Program-made: the position numbers and the translations under genes
In this document: positions 1-6,762 of the stretch, one piece after another
Position numbering within the stretch: position 1 is the first letter of the stretch
Layout of the letters: each line of letters starts with the position of its first letter
Assembly (NCBI GenBank): GCA_044227705.1
Contig: JBGAWE010000193.1
Location: 1-8,820, forward strand
From: JANOQP01 sp044227705
GTDB taxonomy: Bacteria; Bacteroidota; Bacteroidia; Chitinophagales; Saprospiraceae
DNA: 8,820 bases
Direction: 5' to 3'
Notes under the pieces: model-generated
Seen by the model: only the letters and a program-made list of their open reading frames with translations
Databases searched by the model: none
Told to the model about the DNA's origin: nothing

Positions 1-53
1 GTTTTTCACCCAGAAAACATGCCTGCGGCTGGCCTTGGCCAACACTAAAAATT

Positions 54-1763
54 TTGAAATTCACAGACCTCAACCTCATCGAACCCATCCTCCGCGCCGT
101 CAGCGAGGAGGGCTATGAGACCCCGACTCCCATCCAACAACAAGCCATTCCCCTCGTCCTCGACCGCTCCGACCTGCTCGGCGTGGCCCAGACCGGGACC
201 GGCAAAACGGCGGCCTTCGCCATCCCCATCCTCCAAATCCTCGTGGAAAAACTGCGCGGCCAGCGGCGGCCGCAGCACATCTCGACGCTCGTCCTCACCC
301 CGACGCGCGAGCTTGCCATCCAAATCGACGAGAGCTTCCGCGCCTACGGGCGGCACACGGGGCTGCGCACGACCGTCATCTTCGGCGGCGTGGGCCAGAA
401 GCCGCAGACCGACGCCCTCGCACGCGGCATCGACATCCTCGTGGCCACGCCCGGCCGATTGCTCGACCTCATCGGGCAGGGCTTTGTCGACCTGTCGAAG
501 CTGCAAATCTTCGTCCTCGACGAGGCTGACCGGATGCTCGACATGGGCTTCGTCCACGATGTGAAGAAGGTCATCGCGCGCCTCCCCAAAGAGCGGCAGT
601 CCCTTTTCTTTTCTGCGACGATGCCGCCCGACATCGTGGAACTGGCCAACAGCATCCTCACCGACCCGCAAAAAGTGGAGGTCACGCCACCCGCGACGAC
701 GGCCGACACGGTCAACCAGTTCGTCTACTTTGTCTCGAAAGAGGACAAGCGGCAGCTCCTCCCCCATATTATCAAGGAGAAAAAACTGCCCAGCGTCCTC
801 GTCTTCACCCGCACGAAACACGGGGCCGACAAGGTGGCCAAAGATTTGAGCCGGCACGGCATCAGCTCCGCCGCCATCCACGGCAACAAGGGGCAGGGCG
901 CGAGGCAGACAGCACTCCAAAATTTTAAAGACAGAAAGATCACGGCCCTCGTAGCCACCGACATAGCTGCGCGCGGCATCGACATCGACGAACTGGGCCA
1001 CGTCGTCAACTTCGACCTGCCGAACATCCCGGAGAGCTACGTCCACCGCATCGGTCGTACAGGGCGCGCCGGGGCCTCGGGCATGGCCTTCTCCTTCTGC
1101 GACGACGAGGAGAAAGAATACCTCCGCGACATCCAAAAGCTCATTGGCAAGGTCGTCCCGCCGGTCGAGGAGCACCCGTGGCCGCTCGAATCGGGGAGCC
1201 ATGTGCCGCTCGAATTCCCGAAGCAAAAAGCGAAACAATCGCAGAAGCAACCCCAAAGGCCAGCTCGCATTCCAGTCTCAAACCAAAACCAGAAGACCGC
1301 AAATCAGATGGACCAAAAACATCACGACCAGCCGGATGATCTTCAAAACCAAAACCGGGAGCCGAGGCAGCAAAACCAGAACCGGGAGCAGCGGCAACAA
1401 AACGGCCAAAACCAGAACCGGGAACAGCGCCAGCAACAAGGTCAAAACCAGAACCGGGAGCCGATGCAGCAAAACCAGCCCGGCGGGCAGCGGAACAACC
1501 ACCAGTCCGCCCCGAAAAAGCACGGCGACCGGCGCGACAACCGCAACCCCGAGCAACGCCCGTCGGACAAGCCGGCCGAGCTTTTGAGCGAGGCCAAGCT
1601 GCGGCCGCCGCGCCAAAAGCCCAACCGGCCCGAGGCCCAGCCGCCCGTCAGCGGCGGCAACAGCCGGGCCTTCGCCCGGGCGCGACCGTCGAACACGGCC
1701 ACTAAGCCGAAGTCCGAGACCCCGAAAAAACCGGGGAAATGGGGCTGGCTCAAAGGTTTTTGA
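54..1763 (+). CDS. rhlE: DEAD-box ATP-dependent RNA helicase, RhlE type, with Q/N/R-rich tail
   Basis: ATP-dependent RNA helicase that unwinds short RNA duplexes in the cytoplasm, probably in ribosome assembly or RNA turnover (known of the family). 569 residues. The Q motif lies at about 3-32. Further motifs are AQTGTGKT (45-52), PTRELA (83-88), TPGR (132-135), DEAD (156-159), SAT (187-189), ATDIAARGIDI (301-311) and HRIGRTGRAG (331-340), so both RecA-like domains look intact. The segment at 357-380, ending HPWPLE, resembles the RhlE region after the core. Residues 385-569 are a basic, low-complexity tail with tandem NQNRE units, much longer than a minimal RhlE, ending in an aromatic GKWGWLKGF. 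The start is the TTG at 54, because MKFTDLNLIEPIL matches the family N-terminus and no ATG or GTG lies in frame upstream. The frame stays open to the window edge, so an upstream start is not excluded. Family assignment is very secure; the exact symbol is less so. Confidence 0.95.
   Translation: MKFTDLNLIEPILRAVSEEGYETPTPIQQQAIPLVLDRSDLLGVAQTGTGKTAAFAIPILQILVEKLRGQRRPQHISTLVLTPTRELAIQIDESFRAYGRHTGLRTTVIFGGVGQKPQTDALARGIDILVATPGRLLDLIGQGFVDLSKLQIFVLDEADRMLDMGFVHDVKKVIARLPKERQSLFFSATMPPDIVELANSILTDPQKVEVTPPATTADTVNQFVYFVSKEDKRQLLPHIIKEKKLPSVLVFTRTKHGADKVAKDLSRHGISSAAIHGNKGQGARQTALQNFKDRKITALVATDIAARGIDIDELGHVVNFDLPNIPESYVHRIGRTGRAGASGMAFSFCDDEEKEYLRDIQKLIGKVVPPVEEHPWPLESGSHVPLEFPKQKAKQSQKQPQRPARIPVSNQNQKTANQMDQKHHDQPDDLQNQNREPRQQNQNREQRQQNGQNQNREQRQQQGQNQNREPMQQNQPGGQRNNHQSAPKKHGDRRDNRNPEQRPSDKPAELLSEAKLRPPRQKPNRPEAQPPVSGGNSRAFARARPSNTATKPKSETPKKPGKWGWLKGF
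1344..1472 (+). repeat. Tandem repeat encoding NQNRE-based units in the helicase tail
   Basis: Four in-frame copies of a 9-12 residue unit of the form NQNRE(P/Q)(R/M)QQ, with variable N, G or Q spacers. NQNRE begins at helicase residues 432, 441, 453 and 465. At DNA level the aaccaaaaccggga/aaccagaaccggga core recurs every 27-36 bp. The period is always a multiple of three, so copy-number changes would keep the reading frame. It is a degenerate coding minisatellite, not a CRISPR array, because there are no unique spacers. Confidence 0.85.
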
Positions 1764-1777
1764 TTCGATCCAAAAAT

Positions 1778-1814
1778 GAAAAAGGCCCGACGGCGATGCT
1801 GTCGGGCCTTTTTC
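1778..1814. terminator. Bidirectional intrinsic terminator between convergent genes
   Basis: A perfect 14-bp inverted repeat (1778-1791 with 1801-1814) has a GC-rich core GGCCCGAC/GTCGGGCC flanked by A5 on the left and T5 on the right. The 9-nt loop can pair further (1793-1794 with 1798-1799). Each strand therefore gives a GC hairpin followed by a T run. It lies 14 nt after the helicase stop and 21 nt beyond the stop of the leftward gene, so it can serve both. Confidence 0.9.
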
Positions 1815-1835
1815 TATTAAGTCAAATTGAAAGGA

Positions 1836-2159
1836 TCACTTCTTGTTGACCTTCTGCGTGTTGATGATTTTGCTGTCGGAGTCGAGAAGCTGGACGAGGT
1901 ACATCCCTTTGGGCAGGTCGCCGATTGGGAACCGCTCGTCAGGCTCGGCCTCGAAGGTGCGGATTTTCTTGCCGACGAGGTTGAAGACCACAATCTGGTG
2001 GACGATGGCGTCTTCGTCGTTGACGGCGATGTACTCGACGGCGGGGTTCGGGTAGATGGCGAGGCCGGGGCGGTCGATTGGGCCTTTCGCCGTCGTCTGC
2101 GCGGAGGCTGCGCCGAACATAACCATGAAGAAGAAAAGGGAAAGTAAAGTTTGCTTCAT
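1836..2159 (-). CDS. Small secreted protein made almost only of a T9SS type A sorting domain
   Basis: 107 residues. The signal peptide is MKQTLLSLFFFMVMFGAASA, with probable cleavage before Q21. About ten linker residues follow, then a region like the Por secretion tail family: IYPNPAVEYIAV (35-46), VVFNLVGKKI (57-66), FPIGDLPKGMYLVQLLD (77-93) and a basic end, KVNKK. In this family the domain is normally the last 70-80 residues of a much larger cargo, read by the type IX machinery at the outer membrane and often removed on export. Here there is no cargo. An in-frame ATG at 2216 would add 19 residues, but I chose 2159 because it starts the signal peptide and because the promoter at 2186-2216 overlaps the upstream ATG. 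The strand, start and domain are well supported. The role is unknown: it may be a remnant of a larger gene or a true mini-protein. Confidence 0.85.
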   Translation of the reverse strand: MKQTLLSLFFFMVMFGAASAQTTAKGPIDRPGLAIYPNPAVEYIAVNDEDAIVHQIVVFNLVGKKIRTFEAEPDERFPIGDLPKGMYLVQLLDSDSKIINTQKVNKK

Positions 2160-2185
2160 CGCCGAGCTTTGGATGATTTGTGCCA

Positions 2186-2216
2186 CAAGGATAGGCAGGT
2201 TTTTCTTGGTTGGCAA
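2186..2216 (-). promoter_or_regulatory. Bacteroidota-type promoter for the T9SS mini-protein gene
   Basis: Read on the minus strand: TTG (2216-2214), a 20-nt spacer, then TATCCTTG (2193-2186). The Bacteroidota primary-sigma consensus is TTG at -33 and TAnnTTTG at -7, so this is one mismatch from consensus with normal spacing. Transcription would begin near 2180, giving a leader of about 20 nt to the ATG at 2159. Confidence 0.65.
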
Positions 2217-2250
2217 ACAGGCTGTTGGAGGATTTCAAAAAATTTAACCA

Positions 2251-2299
2251 GAGGAGGGCAATACTCCTCCCGTGGAGACGCGAACCATCGCGTCCCTAC
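2251..2299. repeat. Two-hairpin, repeat-like element overlapping the SpoIIM stop codon
   Basis: An imperfect 12-bp inverted repeat (2272-2283 with 2288-2299, loop ACCA) has one mismatch and one wobble pair. Next to it, GAGGAG (2251-2256) pairs with CTCCTC (2264-2269) around a 7-nt loop. The arms have the look GTAGGGACGCGA...TCGCGTCTCCAC, which resembles small dispersed palindromes of many bacterial genomes (general knowledge, not checked here). The CTA at 2296-2298 is the TAG stop of the leftward SpoIIM gene, so the element forms the gene's last codon. On the minus strand the second hairpin is followed about 8 nt later by a T6 run, so it might also act as a weak terminator. I see only one copy in the window. 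Confidence 0.55.
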
Positions 2300-4140
2300 T
2301 CGCGCTCGAGGCCCCGAATGGCGCGGCCGGTGCCAATTTCTGCCACTTTGCCCCAAAGGCTCGTCGCCTCCCGGATTTCACGAAGGGCATGGAAAAGCAA
2401 GCCGCTGCCAAGCATCGCCAACACGAAAATGCCATAAAGAATCGCCAGCGAACAGGCTGCGCCGAATTGCTCCTCCCAAAGCCCGGCCTTTTCGGACGGG
2501 ATGGAGAGGTTCCACAAAACGAGCTTGAAGACGTACTGAAAAACCAACGACGAGGCGAACAAGTAGCACATCAGGCCGACGAGCGACCACATCAAATTGA
2601 GCAGCGCGCCCTTCCAAAAATCGCCCGCCGTCAGGCCGAGGCCGCGCGTGAAAGCCGAAAGCGGGTTCCTTCCCTCAATGAAAACAGCCGCGACGGCCAG
2701 TCCGAACAGAAAAATCGTCAGCAAAAAACTCTGCGGCAGGTTGCCGAACATCCACGAAAAAGGCAGCATCACCGCCGCCGCCGAGACAAGGGAGAGGGCT
2801 GGGCTGGTGGGCTTTTCGGCCTCCTCGACTTTTTCTTTTTCCAAAATCTTGAAGGACAGGAAGGTAAGCACCGCCAAAACCGCGCCCTGAAAAGCCCAAA
2901 GCCAGGGGATGTTCGCATTGACAAAAAACGCGGCCGGGCTTGCCCAAAGGCCTAAGGCCCAGCTCGACGACTGGAACATTTCGCTTCGTTCGCCGCCGTC
3001 GAAGGCAAGCCACATGAAGGCCCACGTCGTGGTGGTGGAAAGCACGATGGCGCGGGCCAGCATCGCGCCGTGCTTTTTGAAAAGGAAAAAACTGTCCGCC
3101 AGCACCTCGCCCGAGGTTCGCAGCCGGTCGAAGACCAGCGGCTCGATGCGCGTGGGGTTGAGCGAGGGCATGGCCAGCGGCTCTTTGAACTCGCCGCGCC
3201 GCGCCCTCGCCCACGGCAGCCAGATGTAGTAGGCCCCGATGAAAAGGAAGCAGATGCCGATGAAGGCGCCGCGCATCAAATTGGGCAGCTCCGTGTGGCG
3301 CGTGAGAAAGCCCTCGAAAAACGCGGCCAGCAGAAAAAGCGGCGCGATGCTCACGAAGATTTTCAGCCCCCTGTTGGCCGACAGGCGGAAGGCTTGGCCG
3401 CGCGTCAAGGTGCCGGGGAAAAGAGGGCCGCGCGCCAGTTCCAGCCCCGCCGCGCCCGCGATGACGATGGACGAGATTTCGAGCGCCCCGTGCGTCCAGA
3501 TGCCGAGGAAGGATTCGAGGCCGACGCCTTTTTCGATGAAAAAATATTGGAAGGCTCCGACCATCACCCCGTTGAAAAGGAGGAAGAAGACCGTCCCGAG
3601 GCCCCAAAACGCGCCGAAGGTGAACGTCAGCGCGGCCACGAACAGGTTGTTCGCCGCGATGCCGAGGCTCATGCCGAGGGCACCGCGCTCCTTGTAGACC
3701 TTCATCGGGTCGCCCGATTCGATGTTCTCGATGGTCATGTCGACGTAGGAGTCGCCCAAGATCCGGCGCGGGAACTCCGGGTCGATGCGGCACGAGACCA
3801 CCCCGACCAGCATCGCCAGCAAGAAAATGCCGAGCGCGGCGAGCATCGAGCCTCGGCTTTCCCAGACCAGTTGCGGAATTTCATGCGACCAAAAACGCCA
3901 AAACCGGCCCCACGAGACTCGCCGCCGGGCCTTCAGCTTTTGAAAAAAGGACTGCGCCAGCCCGTTCAGATAGAGCCTGACCATCCGGTTCGGGTAGAAG
4001 GTGCGGGCGTAGCTGAAATCCTCCGTCACCCGCGTGAAATGCTCGCGCAGCCGCTCGGGGTCGCCCATGCCGGTGTGGAGGTCCTCCTCGCAGTCGCGCC
4101 AGCTCTGGGCGTTTTGTTCGATGAAACGGGTCTCGCGCAT
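2296..4140 (-). CDS. SpoIIM/DUF95-family integral membrane protein with fused C-terminal membrane half
   Basis: 614 residues, inner membrane, molecular function unknown. The start at 4140 gives MRETRFIEQNAQSWRDCEED, the usual opening of Bacteroidota SpoIIM-like proteins. Residues 1-95 are soluble, and membrane segments lie near 97-117, 164-201, 218-233, 261-280 and 290-309. SpoIIM landmarks are NNLFVAALTFTFGAFWGLGT (164-183), NGVMVGA (190-196) and WTHGALEISSIVIAGAAGL (215-233). Family members of this type are usually about 320-330 residues. Here a second half (about 335-614) adds around six more hydrophobic segments, with a charged loop at 430-446 and an entry motif GEVLADSFFLFKKHG (344-358). 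That resembles separate multi-TM proteins seen beside SpoIIM genes (inference from memory). The usual neighbours, a MoxR ATPase and DUF58, RDD and DUF4129 proteins, are absent nearby. 'Sporulation' is a legacy name: Bacteroidota do not form endospores. The first half is secure, the second unassigned. Confidence 0.88.
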   Translation of the reverse strand: MRETRFIEQNAQSWRDCEEDLHTGMGDPERLREHFTRVTEDFSYARTFYPNRMVRLYLNGLAQSFFQKLKARRRVSWGRFWRFWSHEIPQLVWESRGSMLAALGIFLLAMLVGVVSCRIDPEFPRRILGDSYVDMTIENIESGDPMKVYKERGALGMSLGIAANNLFVAALTFTFGAFWGLGTVFFLLFNGVMVGAFQYFFIEKGVGLESFLGIWTHGALEISSIVIAGAAGLELARGPLFPGTLTRGQAFRLSANRGLKIFVSIAPLFLLAAFFEGFLTRHTELPNLMRGAFIGICFLFIGAYYIWLPWARARRGEFKEPLAMPSLNPTRIEPLVFDRLRTSGEVLADSFFLFKKHGAMLARAIVLSTTTTWAFMWLAFDGGERSEMFQSSSWALGLWASPAAFFVNANIPWLWAFQGAVLAVLTFLSFKILEKEKVEEAEKPTSPALSLVSAAAVMLPFSWMFGNLPQSFLLTIFLFGLAVAAVFIEGRNPLSAFTRGLGLTAGDFWKGALLNLMWSLVGLMCYLFASSLVFQYVFKLVLWNLSIPSEKAGLWEEQFGAACSLAILYGIFVLAMLGSGLLFHALREIREATSLWGKVAEIGTGRAIRGLERE

Positions 4141-4267
4141 TGGCCAAAAACAGGGAATTGACGGGGCAAGCTACACTCGGAATTTCTGCCACCTGCAACC
4201 CGGGCCGTAACCTTTTGTCCTTTGCCCGCGACTAATGGTTTTCCAGTCCAAACTCAAATAGAGCGAC
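4141..4267. promoter_or_regulatory. Divergent intergenic region with weak promoter candidates on both strands
   Basis: This gap separates divergent starts and should hold at least two promoters. Leftward candidate: TTG (4198-4196), 22 nt, TAGCTTGC (4173-4166), two mismatches to TAnnTTTG. Rightward candidate: TTG (4158-4160), 20 nt, AATTTCTG (4181-4188), also two mismatches. Both are weak and they overlap each other, which would make the two genes compete. I see no clear operator or riboswitch. Confidence 0.3.
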
Positions 4268-6703
4268 ATGCCGTCAAAAACAACCTTCCCCGGGGCCGCG
4301 CTTTTCGTGCTGACCGTCCTTTTTTCCCAAAGTGTTTTTTCTCAAAACCAATTGACCGGCACGGTCGTCGAGCCGGGCGGAAAGCCGCTGTACGGCGCGA
4401 CCGTCCTGCTGCTCAAGTCGGCGGACTCCTCGCTCGTGAAAGGCCAGTTGAGCGGGCTGGACGGCGGCTTCAAGTTTGAAGAGGTCGGGACGGGCGGCTA
4501 TTTTTTGCGGGCCACCATGCTCGGTTTCGAAGAGTTTCAATCGGAAATCTTCTCAACTGAGGAAAAGAGCGGGGTCAAAAAATGGCCGACCATCACGCTC
4601 CCCGAAAATTCCAAATTGATGAAAGAGGTCCAGATCGTGGCGAAAAAGCCCTTTTTGGAGCAAAAAATCGACCGCCTGGTTGTCAACGTCGCGGGCAGCT
4701 CGGTCAACGCGGGCGGCAACGCGCTCCAGGTCTTGCAGCGCTCGCCGGGCGTTTTGGTCAACAAACAGACCAACTCCATCTCGATGACCGGCAAGTTCGG
4801 AGTGATCATCATGGTCAACGGAAAGGTCTCGAACATGCCCGACGACGCCGTGCTCGCGCTTTTGGAGGGCACCATCGCCGACAACATCGAGCGCATAGAA
4901 CTGATCCACACGCCGCCCGCGAATTATGACGCAGAGGGCAACGCGGGCATCATCAACATCGTCCTGAAAAAATCGGGCGACGAGGGCCTCAACGGCAACT
5001 ACAACTTGAGCGGCGGCTACGGGCGCGGCGAGAAGTACGGGGCCGGGCTGAACTTCAATTACCGCAAAAAATCGCTCAACCTATTCGGCGACTACAGCTA
5101 CCGCACCGACCACAGCCCGCACCGCTTCACCAACTACCGGGGCATCCGGCGCGATGGCAACTTCATCGAAACAGACGGCATCAGCCGCCGCGACGCCACC
5201 ACACTGGTGCAAAACGGGCGGCTCGGGGCCGATTTCCAGGTTTCCAAAAAAACGGTGGTCGGTGTGGTCGGCACCTTTTTCGACCGGTATTGGGACATGC
5301 TCGCCAAAGCAAACATCGAAAACCGGGTAGATGGTAAGACCGACTCCACCACCCGCATGACGACTCGCGAAATCAACCACTCGCGCTCGCTGGCGGGCAA
5401 CGCGAACTTCTCCCACCAGTTCTCGGCGAGGAAAACCCTCACGGCCGATGTCGACTACGTCGCCTACAAGTACCACAACCCGAGCAGCTACGACATCCAA
5501 AACACGGCCGCCGACGGCACCACCGGCCAGACGTCGAAGCTGCGGGTGAGCAAGGAGACGCCCATCGAGCTGATGGTCGCGAAGGCCGACTACGTCCAGA
5601 ATTTTGGGAATGAGAACACCTTCGAGGCCGGGGTCAAGGGCGCGCGGTCGCTTTTTGACAACGACGTGCGCGTCGAGCGGCTGCTCGGCGACGCCTGGAC
5701 GTCCGACCCGACGCTCACCTCCCGCTTCAAACTGAACGAGGACGTGCTGGCCGCCTACGCCTCCGTCGGCTTCAAGGCGACGGCGAGAACTGACTTCAAG
5801 CTCGGCCTCCGCTACGAGTTCACGCAGACCAACCTCGGCTCGAAGGAGCAGCCCGACGTGGTCGACCGGGCCTACGGGCGGTTTTTCCCGAGCATCTTCA
5901 TCGGCCACAAACTGACCGACAACCAGCAGCTCAACCTCTCGTTCAGCCGCCGCATCTGGCGGCCGGGGTTCACGCAGCTCGCACCGTACCTCATTTTCTA
6001 CGACCCGACAACGGTGCAGAGCGGCAACCCGGAGCTGCAACCGGCCTTCGTCAATGCCATCCGCGCCGACTACCGCTACAAAGTGGTCGGCCTGACGGTC
6101 GAGTACAACCATGAGTCGCCGTCCATCCGCGACCTGCCGTTCGTCGACGTGGCGAGCAACACGCAGGTCTCGCGCCCGGCCAACATCGGCAAGACGCACA
6201 CGGCCTATGCGATGGTCAATTTTCCGTGGCAGCCGGCCAAGTTTTGGGATATGCAGGCCAGTTTCTTTTACGCCTACCAGCTTTTCAACGACGTCTACGA
6301 GGGGAAAAAATACGACATCCCGGTCCGGTTCGCCGGGATGAACGCGAGCCAGACTTTCAAGCTGCCGCAAAAATTCTCGATTGACCTGTCGGGCAATTTC
6401 ATGACCGCCCCCCGCTGGGGCATCGTGAAAAACAACCCAAACGGCTCGCTCAACATCGGCCTCCAAAAGGATTTCGGCGAAACGTGGGGCAAGGTCACCT
6501 TCAACGTCAACGACATCTTCCAGACTGGCAGCAACTACCGCTCCACCACTGATCAGCCCGAGCTGAACCTCCTGGTGAAGAGCGCCTACCTGCAATCAGA
6601 GCGGGCGTTCATGCTGACCTGGGCCAACAAGTTCGGCAACAAAAAACTGAAGGACGCCCGCCAGCGCGACAACGGCGCGGCCGACGAGATGCGGCGGCTC
6701 TGA
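4268..6703 (+). CDS. Outer-membrane beta-barrel receptor, TonB-dependent-receptor-like
   Basis: 811 residues. The signal peptide is at about 1-25, with cleavage near SVFSQ|NQ. A carboxypeptidase-regulatory-like beta-sandwich (27-112) begins LTGTVVEPGGKPLYGATVLL. A plug-like domain (115-235) contains NALQVLQRSPGVLV (151-164), IIMVNGK (180-186), IERIELIHTPPANYDAEGNA (207-226) and GIINIVLKK (227-235). The rest is a beta-barrel of the outer-membrane-protein beta-barrel 3 type, with SGNPELQP (585-592) and the typical end NKFGNKKLKDARQR...DEMRRL. Length and domain order fit the family. An in-frame TAG at 4259-4261 lies 9 nt before the ATG, which fixes the start at 4268. No SusD-like lipoprotein, sigma/anti-sigma pair or transport gene is next to it, so the substrate cannot be inferred. 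The barrel end lacks a C-terminal aromatic residue, which is normal for this subgroup. Confidence 0.92.
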   Translation: MPSKTTFPGAALFVLTVLFSQSVFSQNQLTGTVVEPGGKPLYGATVLLLKSADSSLVKGQLSGLDGGFKFEEVGTGGYFLRATMLGFEEFQSEIFSTEEKSGVKKWPTITLPENSKLMKEVQIVAKKPFLEQKIDRLVVNVAGSSVNAGGNALQVLQRSPGVLVNKQTNSISMTGKFGVIIMVNGKVSNMPDDAVLALLEGTIADNIERIELIHTPPANYDAEGNAGIINIVLKKSGDEGLNGNYNLSGGYGRGEKYGAGLNFNYRKKSLNLFGDYSYRTDHSPHRFTNYRGIRRDGNFIETDGISRRDATTLVQNGRLGADFQVSKKTVVGVVGTFFDRYWDMLAKANIENRVDGKTDSTTRMTTREINHSRSLAGNANFSHQFSARKTLTADVDYVAYKYHNPSSYDIQNTAADGTTGQTSKLRVSKETPIELMVAKADYVQNFGNENTFEAGVKGARSLFDNDVRVERLLGDAWTSDPTLTSRFKLNEDVLAAYASVGFKATARTDFKLGLRYEFTQTNLGSKEQPDVVDRAYGRFFPSIFIGHKLTDNQQLNLSFSRRIWRPGFTQLAPYLIFYDPTTVQSGNPELQPAFVNAIRADYRYKVVGLTVEYNHESPSIRDLPFVDVASNTQVSRPANIGKTHTAYAMVNFPWQPAKFWDMQASFFYAYQLFNDVYEGKKYDIPVRFAGMNASQTFKLPQKFSIDLSGNFMTAPRWGIVKNNPNGSLNIGLQKDFGETWGKVTFNVNDIFQTGSNYRSTTDQPELNLLVKSAYLQSERAFMLTWANKFGNKKLKDARQRDNGAADEMRRL

Positions 6704-6704
6704 T

Positions 6705-6759
6705 GGCTGGATTGGTCGAGCGGGCGAGCGACTTTTGCGCCCGATAAACCAAACCAGCC
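6705..6759. promoter_or_regulatory. Long interrupted inverted repeat filling the gap before the flippase gene
   Basis: Outer arms 6705-6716 (GGCTGGATTGGT) and 6748-6759 (ACCAAACCAGCC) pair at 11 of 12 positions. After a 4x4 internal loop, inner arms CGGGCG (6721-6726) and CGCCCG (6738-6743) pair fully around an 11-nt loop. The structure begins 1 nt after the receptor stop and ends 3 nt before the flippase ATG. As RNA it could hide the translation start; as DNA it could be a protein-binding dyad. There is no T run, so a simple intrinsic terminator is unlikely. The pairing is seen directly; any role is inference. Confidence 0.5.
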
Positions 6760-6762
6760 CGA

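Noticed and set aside
30..41. Small palindrome TGGCC-TT-GGCCA upstream of the helicase
   Set aside because: Only 5 bp per arm and rich in GC; expected by chance, with no further pairing around it.
45..1256. 403-codon open frame antisense to the helicase
   Set aside because: Shadow of a gene that has every DEAD-box motif in order; the antisense product shows no recognisable domain.
1344..1472. Short regular repeats that might suggest a CRISPR array
   Set aside because: The repeats are in frame, 27-36 bp apart, encode NQNRE units and have no unique spacers, so they are a coding minisatellite.
2160..2216. Longer start (ATG at 2216) for the T9SS tail protein
   Set aside because: It would place 19 polar or mixed residues before a good signal peptide, and the likely promoter overlaps this ATG.
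2296..4140. Role in sporulation suggested by the SpoIIM name
   Set aside because: The family is widespread in organisms that do not sporulate, and all other signs in the window point to Bacteroidota, which make no endospores.
3070..4161. 363-codon open frame on the plus strand opposite the SpoIIM-type gene
   Set aside because: Rich in R, E, Q and A without domain signals; the minus strand encodes clear SpoIIM motifs and membrane segments.
5081..6595. 504-codon open frame antisense to the receptor
   Set aside because: It mirrors the real gene's codon bias in GC-rich DNA. The translation is a charged, motif-free sequence, while the plus strand has a complete family-matching receptor.
4268..6703. 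SusC-type member of a polysaccharide utilisation locus
   Set aside because: No SusD-like gene or glycan-degrading enzyme is adjacent, and the barrel and C-terminal end fit the SusD-independent beta-barrel family instead.
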